This document shows positions 11,327 through 19,909 of a stretch of 64,000 bases of DNA, piece by piece (within the stretch, counting starts at the first letter, position 1; each line of letters opens with the position of its first letter). The notes under the pieces were generated by a model, which saw nothing but the letters and a program-made list of their open reading frames with translations, was not told where the DNA came from and did no database searches. This stretch comes from Oscarella lobularis (lineage: Eukaryota; Porifera; Homoscleromorpha; Homosclerophorida; Oscarellidae). The stretch lies in contig NC_089178.1 of assembly GCF_947507565.1 (NCBI RefSeq), positions 1,984,001 to 2,048,000 of the forward strand, read 5' to 3'. The position numbers were made by a program, and so were the translations under genes.

Positions 11327-12355
11327 ATGGGAGAAGAGTGGAGTCCGTTCGCTCGCCGCTACAACCCGCTGAAATGCGGCAGCATCGATGGAACCGACGA
11401 TTCTGCACATGACAAGGGCGTAATTCGCGCTTTGAAAGCAGATTGTAAGCAGAAACGCTCGCTTACCGTGACGAGACACCTAGCCTTCGCAGACAGACCC
11501 GACAAACAAGTGAAAGGAGATAAATATCGCACAGTATTCGTTGCTAGGCTTAACAGAGACACGACTGAAGGTCTGTCAACAACGTACACTGAATTTCTAT
11601 ATAGATATTCCTATTTTGTAAGTAGAAAGCTTGACTAAGTATTTTGCAACTTTTGGAAAAATTCGGCACTGCAGGCTGGTTAGGGACATAGGTATTAAAA
11701 AAAACATTGCATATATCTATGTATAATTGATGTGTTCTGTAGTTACTGGCATGTCAAAAGGTTATGCTTTTATTGAGTACAAGCACAAATCGGATGCAGA
11801 GGAAGCTTGCCGGGTAGAGAGGAATTTTAGTGGAACGCTGAGAGTTTGTATCGTTTGCTTGCATTCTATTAGAAGGGGGACAAGGCGGTGCTTGAAGGGT
11901 ACGAATTGTTTGTTGATTTTGAACGGGAGAGAACTCTGCCTGGATGGATTCCGCGACGATTGGGTGCAATTAAATCCATAACACTGTGAGTGTAGGCTTT
12001 TAGTGTTGGGCGGGAGTAGGTGGCGGGTTTGGAGGACGGAAAGAGTCAGGACAGTTGCGGTTTGGTGGACGAGATAGGCCTTTCAAAAAACCAATGTAAG
12101 GAAATACGATACTACATTTAGACATGTACGGTGAATTATAGCACATTTTTTTTCAGCTTTTTTAGAAAACCGGAGTCAGTGTCGCTACCTTATGGAAATG
12201 AGCAACGGACGCGTTCTGTTGAACGTCGATCTCATGACCGGCACAGATCAAGAAGTGGCGAACGTCGGCAGCGGCGGCACTCTAAAGACGGTAGACATCA
12301 CAGGTCATCTCGGTCTCGGTCACCTTCGCGATATGAAAGAAGCAAAAAAAGGTGA
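11327..12355 (+). CDS. SNRNP35: U11/U12 snRNP 35 kDa protein
   Basis: Component of the minor (U12-type) spliceosome. Seven exons join in phase: 11327-11444, 11493-11570, 11626-11691, 11743-11813, 11873-11963, 12020-12095 and 12157-12355, giving 232 residues. Diagnostic stretches are [18 protein letters not shown] near the amino end, FVARLN (RNP2), [10 protein letters not shown] (RNP1), [18 protein letters not shown], and [18 protein letters not shown]. This order is specific to the U11/U12-35K family and distinguishes it from U1-70K. The last exon encodes an Arg-Ser/Arg-His-rich tail ending RYERSKKR. Its presence implies that this organism keeps a minor spliceosome. Part of its last exon is copied at 14194-14270. 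Confidence 0.93.
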
Positions 12356-12492
12356 CGAACGCAGCTTTTTCACCAGATACATTAACACCTATACGCAAGA
12401 GGGATACGTACGTACAGTACAGCACATGTGGAGGAAACATATACAGAACTGCTAACGAGGCTAGGAGAGCAGTCAGGTGACTGACTGAGTAG

Positions 12493-14127
12493 TCAGACTG
12501 AACTAATCAAAACTACAGCGAGAATCACAGTGATTGTGATACATGCGGTTTTAGAAAGTCTCGATTGATTTTCTCCGCCTGTTGGTGGTGGGGCTGTCAT
12601 TGTTGTCATCGGGTTTCCCACTTTATCTGTCACATTTGCAGTTGATTGCTGGTTGCCGGTGGTCGTAGCCGATTGTTTAGTAGTACCAACCATTGTCACT
12701 GTATTAGGCGACGGTTTCGATGCTTTTGTTGTCGCGACTTGTGGATTAGTAGTCGCAGCAGCTTGTGCGGCTTGAGTAGTGGTAGCGGCAGCTTGAGTAG
12801 TAGTAGCAGCAGTGGCGGCAGCTTGAGTAGTAGTAGCAGCAGTGGCGGCAGCTTGAGTAGTAGTAGCAGCAGTGGCGGCAGCTTGAGTAGTGGTAGCCGC
12901 AGTGGCGACAGCTTGAGTAGTGGTAGCAGCAGTGGCGGCAGCTTGAGTAGTGGTAGCCGCAGTGGCGACAGCTTGAGTAGTAGTAGCAGCAGTGGCAGCA
13001 GCTTGAGTAGTGGTAGCCGCAGTGGCAGAAGCTTGAGTGGTAGTGGCGGCAGCTTGAGTAGTGGTAGCAGCAGTGGCGGAAGCTTGAGTAGTGGTAGCCG
13101 CAGTAGCGGCAGCTTGAGTAGTGGTAGCGGCAGTGGCAGAAGCTTGAGTAGTGGTAGCGGCAGCTTGAGTGGTGGTAGCAGCAGTGGTGGCAGCTTGAGT
13201 AGTGGTAGCCGCAGTGGTGGCAGCTTGAGTAGTGGTAGCCGCAGTGGTGGCAGCTTGAGTAGTGGTAGCAGCAGTGGTGGCAGCTTGAGTAGTGGTAGCA
13301 GCAGTGGCGGCAGCTTGAGTAGTGGTAGCAGCAGTTGCGGCAGCTTGAGTAGTGGTAGCAGCAGTGGCAGCAGCTTGAGTTGTTGCGACAGCATTGGTTG
13401 TCGCGATTTGTTGTGTGGTAGCTGGCGCTGCCGTTGTGGGTGAGCTGAGTTCGCTGAATGCAGCTGACTGGACTTGCACCCAAAACGTGGCTCTTGCCTG
13501 CACGACTGTGCACCTAATAAAAAAACTTAGTTAATAAATGCTGCGTGTTGTACGTCTGTGAAATAATGAAATGCGGGCGTAACTAACAAAGCTTTGAGCT
13601 GTCCGGCTCCTGGACTCGGAGCTTTCCAGGTGGCACTAAATGACGAAACAGCGTTTCCGTTTTTGTGAGTTACGGCTCCCTGAAAAGTAAGGCTAGAGCG
13701 CCGTACAGCAGAAACAATAATCTCCTTTACCTTGCTTGTTGTGCAGGCTAAGTTATGAGCTTTTCCCGTATTAAAACTTTCAAAACTGCCTCTGGCGGTT
13801 GTGCTGGAGCCATCTGCAGCGCGAACTTGGCACATAAAACCTTTGAAATCGGAAGAGGCGGGGCTCGCTTTTTCAATCGTGACTGTGTTCAAGAAGATAC
13901 ATGAAGCAATGATCAGGTAGCAATGTGGGGGATTTCTCACTTGTATATTCTTTTCCTGGAGTATAACCGCCTGTTGCAGTTGTAACGACATTGTAAGGTG
14001 AAGCTGCAGTTTGACCGTTGACTCCGTGACCTGGAATCATGCTGCCGCATCTAGAAACCGGTGGTCCCGACGAGTAAGTCACGACAAAAGGGATTAAGAT
14101 CGAAGTGAAGAGGAGAAGGCGAAGCAT
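12493..14127 (-). CDS. Reeler-domain surface protein with long mucin-like stalk (copy A)
   Basis: Four exons (13941-14127, 13731-13882, 13588-13679, 12493-13513) join to 483 residues. A signal peptide (LRLLLFTSILIPFVV) is followed by a reeler domain with SGPPVSRCGSMIPGHG, FKGFMCQVRAADG, LACTTSK, AVTHKNG and FWVQVQSAAF, the usual reeler landmarks with Cys pairs. A Thr/Ala/Gln stalk of ~21 decapeptide repeats (TTQAAATAAT type) follows, then a Pro/Thr-rich stretch. The protein ends in a hydrophobic tail (ITITVILAVVLISSV) with no basic residues after it, typical of a GPI signal. Reeler proteins include reelin, FRRS1 and insect defence proteins. Here an extracellular, heavily O-glycosylated, membrane-anchored role is inferred. 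It is a tandem paralogue of the gene at 14761-15813. Confidence 0.82.
12766..13385. repeat. 30-bp coding minisatellite (mucin stalk)
   Basis: About 21 tandem copies of a 30-bp unit in phase with the frame, encoding decapeptides of Thr, Ala and Gln. A few copies are shortened (units lacking ACTGCC-type triplets near 13035 and 13155), giving irregular spacing. The array is missing from the paralogue. Confidence 0.85.
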
Positions 14128-14147
14128 CTTGTTGAAAAATTGTAAGG

Positions 14148-14153
14148 CACGTG
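14148..14153. promoter_or_regulatory. CACGTG E-box near start codon
   Basis: Located 21 bp upstream of the reeler copy A ATG, in context AGGCACGTGATA. The same box sits at the same place before copy B, so it was either duplicated or retained. Confidence 0.45.
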
Positions 14154-14193
14154 ATACCGGTACCGCCTAGCTACGGTACACCCACGTCAGTCT

Positions 14194-14270
14194 AGAAATG
14201 AGCAACGGACGCGTCCTGTTGAACATCGATCTCATGACCGACGCAGATCAAGAAGCGGCGAACGTCGGCA
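14194..14270 (+). pseudogene. Duplicated fragment of the SNRNP35 last exon
   Basis: About 77 bp match 12194-12270 inside the RS-tail exon of SNRNP35, exactly 2000 bp away, with only a handful of substitutions. Neither end has a splice site and the match stops abruptly after CGTCGGCA. It marks the boundary of the tandem duplication that produced the second reeler gene. It is a relic, not a gene. Confidence 0.85.
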
Positions 14271-14305
14271 CAAACTGGAATACCTATTGGCATGATACTG
14301 ATACA

Positions 14306-14622
14306 GGTACGGCTCCTCCCACTTCCCGCCCACTTCCCGCCCACTTCCCGCCCACTATGACGAGGGGACAAAAATACCATAGAGAGCCAATCGCGGCAGC
14401 GCCTCGATATGTCTTTTTGAGATAAAGGCTTCCTCACGTTTTCAACTAGTTTGAGCTTTCGTCGTTGGGACCTCTTTTCTTCTTACCTTTTGCACGTGAA
14501 CTGGGTGAGGAAGCCTTGATCTCAAAAAGACAATGGCATATCGAGGCTGCGGTAGGGCGTTTGCTATTTTTAGCAACTTTGTTCCCCGTCTCATAGTGGG
14601 CGGGAAATGAGCCTACTGTACC
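14306..14622. mobile_element. Foldback (long inverted repeat) MITE-like element
   Basis: The left arm (GGTACGGCTC, then three CACTTCCCGCC units, CACTATGACGAGGGGACAAA, GCCTCGATATG, TCTTTTTGAGAT) is repeated in reverse complement in the right arm (ATCTCAAAAAGA, CATATCGAGGC, TTTGTTCCCCGTCTCATAGTG, GGCGGGA, GAGCC, TGTACC). The ~317-bp unit can fold almost completely on itself. It has no coding capacity. It lies inside the duplicated spacer of reeler copy B and is absent from the equivalent spacer of copy A (12356-12492), so it inserted after the duplication, or was lost from copy A. No clear target-site duplication was identified. Confidence 0.75.
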
Positions 14623-14760
14623 AGCCAGGTGTGCGCGATTTTCATATACGCAGAGGTGATACATACGTACAGCACATGTGGAGGAAACATGTACACAACT
14701 GCTAAAGAGACTAGGCGAGCAGTCAGGTAACTGACTGAGTAGTCAGACTGAACTAACGGT

Positions 14761-15813
14761 TCAGCACAAAACTACAGCGAGAATCACAGTGATTGTGATC
14801 CATGCTGTTTTGGAAAGTGTCAATTGATTTTCTCCGTCCGTTGGTGGTGGGGCTGTCGTTGCTGTCATTGGGTTGTCCACCTTATCTGTCACATTTGCAG
14901 TTGATTGCTGCTTGGCTGTAGTTGTAGCTGATTGTTTAGTAGTACCAGCCATTGTCACTGTATTAGGCAACGGTTTCGTTGTTGCTGCAGTTGATTGCTG
15001 CTGGTTGGCTGTGGTCGTAGCCGATTGTTTAGTACCGGCCATTGTCACTGTATTAGCTGACGGTTTCGATGCTTTTGTTGTTGCAGCTTGTGGGTTAGTA
15101 GTCACAGCTTGTGTTGTGGGTGAACTGAGTTCGCTGAATGCAGCTGACCCGACTTGGACCCAAAATGTGCTTTTTACCTGCACGACTGTACACCTAATAA
15201 AAAACGTAGTTAATTAATTAATTAATAAATGCGTGTCTGTGAAATGAAATGTGGGCGTAACTAACAAAGCTTTGAGCTGTCCGGCTCCTGGACTCGGAGC
15301 CTTCCAGGTGGCACTAAATGACGAAACATCGTTTCCGTTTTTGTGAGTTACGGCTCCCTATTATGTTGAAGTAAGGCTGCTAGAGCGCCATAGAGCAGCA
15401 ACAATAATCTCCTTTACCTTGCTCGTTGTGCAGCCCAAGTTTTGAGCTTTTCCCGTATTAAAATTTTCAAAAGTGCCTCTGGCGGTTGTACTGGAGCCAT
15501 CTGCAGCGCGAACTTGGCACATGAAACCTTTGAAATCGGGGGAGGCGGAGCTCGCTTTTTGGATCGTGACTGTGTCCAAGAAGATACGTGTAGCAATGAT
15601 ACGGTAGCAATGTGGAGGTTTCTTACTTGTATATTCTTTTCCTGGGGTGTAGCCGCCTGTTGCAGTTGTAACGACATTATACGGTGAAGCTGTAGTTTGA
15701 CCGCTGAATCCGTGACCTGGGATCATGCTGCCGCATCTAGAAACCGGTGGTCCCGTCGAGTAAGCCACGACAAAAGGGATTAAGATCGAAGTGAAGAGAA
15801 GAAGGCGAAGCAT
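14761..15813 (-). CDS. Reeler-domain surface protein, short stalk (copy B)
   Basis: Paralogue of the preceding gene. Exons 15627-15813, 15418-15569, 15266-15357 and 14761-15193 give 287 residues. The first three exons have exactly the same lengths as in copy A (187, 152 and 92 bp), and the reeler domain is nearly identical. The fourth exon is 588 bp shorter because the 30-bp repeat array is missing. In its place are two degenerate copies of a Thr-rich motif (NTVTMAGT, KQSATTTA). The C-terminal hydrophobic tail (ITITVILAVVLC) again suggests a GPI signal. It ends in a TGA at 14761. A tetranucleotide TTAA run lies in intron 3 near 15210. Confidence 0.82.
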
Positions 15814-15832
15814 CTTGTTGAAAATTGCAAGG

Positions 15833-15838
15833 CACGTG
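15833..15838. promoter_or_regulatory. CACGTG E-box near start codon
   Basis: Located 20 bp upstream of the reeler copy B ATG, in context AGGCACGTGATA as in copy A. Confidence 0.45.
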
Positions 15839-15984
15839 ATATCTGTACCCGCCTAGCTTACGTTATGCCGATAATATACACTCGGCCACCGTGGACGCAC
15901 CTTGTAAAGTTTCCAGAAGAATCGCTAGGTACTGAGGTCTAAATTTACAGCAGCATTGCTGCAAACTGCAAGAATGTTGTTGAG

Positions 15985-15992
15985 TCACGTGA
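15985..15992. promoter_or_regulatory. CLEAR-like TCACGTGA box
   Basis: The sequence GTCACGTGAT ends 10 bp before the sulfatase ATG. It differs at one position from the CLEAR consensus GTCACGTGAC, bound by TFEB/MITF-type factors at lysosomal genes. Sulfatases are classical CLEAR targets, which makes the position suggestive. Confidence 0.45.
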
Positions 15993-16002
15993 TCAGATTA
16001 TC

Positions 16003-19000
16003 ATGGCCAGCATAGAGGCTTCTAGTGTCTTTATTGTGGCCTTGGTAGCACTTCACGTATCGAGCGCCACATCTGGAAAGAAGCCGATGAACTTCATCAT
16101 TTTCAATCCCGATGAAATGCGTGCAGAAAGCCTGGGTAGGAAATGAGTAGGCCTAGGGACTCTTTTATCGAATACACAAAACAATTAGGCTGCTACGGTC
16201 ACCCAATCAGCAAGACGCCGAATTTCGACGCTTTTGCAAAGCAGGGGACACTATTCGAGCAATGTCACACGACCTACACTGTCTGCTCTCAATCTCGAGC
16301 GAGCTTCATGACTGGATGGTACACCCACGTCAGAGGTCATAGAACTCTCTGGCATTTGCTTCACGACGACGAACCGAATCTGTTACGTTACCTCAAGAAG
16401 GCGGGATACACTGGTAAACGGATGATTGCTTGCACTGAATTCAATTGGTCATTTATCAATTATGGTATCCTAAGTTAACTGGTGGGGAAAGAACGATTTG
16501 CTTGCCGCTGATTCTTTCAATTCGAGTGTTACCTTAGCTATGCAGTCGGGAGGTGGTATGAATGTAAGCTGTTTGGCAGCCTACTTGTGTGTTTGCTGTC
16601 ACGATGTACTGTGTTACAGGGTGATAACAAATACGATTTTGGCGTGCCTGGATACTACTCTTTTCTGTCCAAAGCCTTTGACGGCAACATGACTGAAATG
16701 TCAGACTATCGAAATGTTGAGGTGACTCATTTCGTGTGTGGTGTCTAAAAATGATACAGATCTATACAATTGACTTTAGGCGGCTATTGAATTTTTGCAA
16801 ACGAAACCAGACAAACCCTTTATGTTGTACTTGCCGTTGACCAAGCCTCATCCTCCTTACTCAGCTCCTGAACCATTCTACAGCCAAATAAGTCCGCCTC
16901 TATTTATTAATCAATTGCTTTTTAAACCGGTCATATCTAATTTAGATCCCAAAGATCTTCCTGATTTGCGTCCGCCCGATTTGAAAGGCAAACCGGATTA
17001 TCACCAACTCATCAGAAAATACAGGAATCTCACGAGCCTCGATGAAACTTTCTTTAAGCAATTACAGGTATGGTGTATTTGTTTACTACGGACTACCGTT
17101 TTTTGCATTATTATTTTAGGCAGTGTATCTGGGATCGATTTCGTTTTCTGATCATCTCTTTGGCATGCTGCTTCAGGTAGAGAGAGATTCATTGCAGAGA
17201 TTTTAATTGTTTTTATTTTTTCATTGTAGGCGTTGGAAGAGACGGGCTATGCTGACTCGACGGCTGTCTTTGTATTCGCTGATCATGGAGACTACGCTGG
17301 CGATTATGGGCTTGTGGAAAAGTGGCCCAGTGGTCTTGAGGTGCAAATACTGGACTGTATACCGTATTAGAATTTATCTAATTCTAATTGATTTTCATTA
17401 CATAGGACGTATTGACTCGCGTGCCACTGTTGGCGAGGGTTCCTGGAGGTGCTAAAAGTCACAAAGTTACCGAGCAGGTTTCTGTCAGTCAAATCAAGAA
17501 TACCGTTTTTTCATTAGTCTATAGGTGCAACACATGGACATCGTCGCCACTATTCTTAGCCTTGCAAACATAACAGCCCAGCACACGCACTTTTCACAGG
17601 ATTTGACACCGATTCTAATGGGTGCTGCAGGCGATCCTGAACGTGTTGTTTATGCTGAAGGTTAACATTGACACAATTTTCTCATACCGTTAGCCTAAGA
17701 TTTGGACTATAAGGTGGATACGGTACAAATGAACCCCGTGACTTTGAGGGAATTTGCACTGGGCAAGAAGGAATGTGCAATCCAAAACAAATCTATTATC
17801 CGAAGGGTAGGACTGCTGTTCAAAGCTTTGTCAACGCCGCTGCAAATGTTCTAATTAGGCTTACAGCAGCAACGAGATCCCCTCAGCGTTTGCCGATCAG
17901 TCATGATAAGGACTCCCAAGTACAAGGTTAATTAATAATACCCTTTTCTTGCTTGATTTTGAATGAAGTTTCTGTGTTAGTTGGTGTATAGATCAGACGA
18001 ACGCGATCCTGATCATTGTTCAGAGCTTTACGATCTTCAAAAGGTACTGTGAACGAGTTGATTACTCACTAATTGGTTTATATTTATCCGTTTAGGACCC
18101 AAGGTTAGTGACTCCGTTTCTCGATAGATATGATGTGTATCAGCTAAATTGTATTAGGGAGTTGAACAATGTATATAATGATTCCAGTTATGCGAGCATC
18201 AGACAGCAGCTTCAGGTTGTCTTTTAATGACTTAGGTAATCCACAGGCTATAGATGGTTGTGCAGGAGCAATTACTACTTTGGTATATTCAAACAAGCGA
18301 TGTTACTCCTTTCAACGAAGACGGCCGTGGCTATTTTCCGCATTACAACAATACAAAGTCGAAAATCACAATAGAAATGCACAGAGCCGGACTTAATCCT
18401 GATGTCGTACTGGGAGAACAACCAATGTTGTATTATCCTAAAGAGACGAACGACTTGGAGTTTCTGAAAAATTATTACACTTCAACCCCAATGGGATATC
18501 GACTCAAGCATTGCGTTCACGAAGTACCCAGTGGCACTCGTGTAGAAGAGAATGAGCACGGAGGTCTTAGGCAAGTCTGTCATGTAGTGCTGAGCTTGAT
18601 TATTGCATGAATAAATTAAACACTTACTCATTAGTTTCAAAGCGACGATTCGAATGTTGAATAAGTATTCTGCCTTTGTAGGCTCAGTTATCCAAACTCT
18701 GTTGAAGTCATTGACTTTCCGAAGTAAGAAGAAGAAGAAGAACGAGTCTTCTAAGCCTTTCTCTACTTGATTCTTAGATGTAGTCAAACGGTTGGGGGCC
18801 TTCAACTGCCTATCACACTGCCTCAAAAATCAAAAAGTACGTTTTTTGCAACGGTCAACTTGAAGGCTGCAAAATATCGTTCTATAGGTGATTTGCCTGA
18901 GGATTATGACGGATGGCTGGCTTACACAGCATTTCATACAACATCGTCTGAAGGCTTCTCGGCCTATCTCGGAAATTTCTCCGTTCCCAACGTTCCGGAG

Positions 19001-19745
19001 AAAGCTGCGAAAGTACTTTACCTTTTCACAGGACTGCAAAACAAGAACTGGATTCCAAAAGTCGATCCACAAAGTGAAGCAAAAGGATTTGATATCATTC
19101 AAGTCAGTAAACGGACAAGAACCACACGTACGTCTGTGACTGTAAAATTCTCTTAGCCCGTGCTTCAATATCCGTGTGGCACGGCACGTGAGTGGTGTGT
19201 CAAAAGCTGGTACGTTACTCTTGACGATAGAGTCGTAGTCAGCAAACCCACTCCAGCCCGTCCAGGGGACTCGGTATTTGGAAATATGACGAAGATTGGC
19301 CCCTATGAATGGTAAAGAAGCAATTGCTATCATTCTTGTACTGATTTCTCTGAAGGTACGTTGGTTCGACGGTAGACAAGACTACGTTCATTCGGTAGGC
19401 GCCTTTTTTAGCACAGCACCATTTTCGATCATTCTGTTTAGAGTCAAAAGGGAAAGACTCTCTCAACAGTTCTGGGCATACAACACTTTGGAAGGATATG
19501 GAGTGAAAGGATGCCCATATTATCCCATGAATGATTGCTTATTCAGCTCTCTGTCTCTTTTTTCTGGTGGGCAAATACAAAGCGAAGTCGACTGGCAGGT
19601 ACAGTACTGTTAGTTTTACATTGTTCTCATGTCTCCTAGCCTCTTTGTTCCTTAGATTAATCCGAAGCCCGATCCTGACCTAAAATGCCACGAGAGCGTG
19701 AAGGTCTTGTCATCCAGTAGTGTTAAAATTGATTTTGGAAACTGA
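16003..19745 (+). CDS. Secreted sulfatase fused to an uncharacterised C-terminal domain
   Basis: About 20 short exons. Exon 1 (16003-16135) encodes a signal peptide and the metal site FNPDEMRAE. Exon 2 (16199-16413) has CYGHP and the nucleophile motif CSQSR followed by ASFMTGWYTHVRGH. Later exons carry FADHGDYAGDYGLVEKW (the second metal/active-site region), RTPKYKLVYRSDERDPDHCSELYDLQKDP and LLLWYIQTSDVTPF, the normal sulfatase end. The exon at 18254 stays open past this end into a second domain (HCVHEVPSGTRVE, YPNSVEVIDFP, DYDGWLAYTAF, VLYLFTGLQNKNWIPKVDP, QYPCGTAREWCVKSWYVTL, WAYNTLEGYG), ending at 19745. I recall this second domain as a free-standing secreted protein of unknown function. 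The join near 18570 uses a GC donor (AG|GCAAGT). The Cys motif has Gln where CxPxR is usual. Confidence 0.82.
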
Positions 19746-19909
19746 CATGTATGCGTTTTCTTTCTTTTGGTGCAATGATGCTGCTGTTGCTGATTTTGAT
19801 GTTGCTGATTGTTTTCTACGGGCCACGCCTATTTTTTCGAACCACCGCCCATCAACGTCAGAGTGCGGCTGCGCCCCCTTGTCAGTTCTGCAAAAAAGGC
19901 GAAGCAAAC

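Noticed and set aside
11297-11408. Longer PSMD5 start at 11408
   Set aside because: The extra 37 residues overlap SNRNP35 coding exon 1 and do not resemble the PSMD5 amino end; MSEVLKLV does.
12646-13443. Plus-strand Ser/Gly-rich frame and a minus-strand Leu/Pro-rich frame in the reeler gene
   Set aside because: Both are shadow frames of the 30-bp coding minisatellite. The Thr/Ala/Gln frame is the one that joins in phase to the reeler exons and ends in a membrane-type tail.
14198-14425. Small gene [12 protein letters not shown]...
   Set aside because: It is an out-of-frame reading of the duplicated SNRNP35 fragment running into the foldback element.
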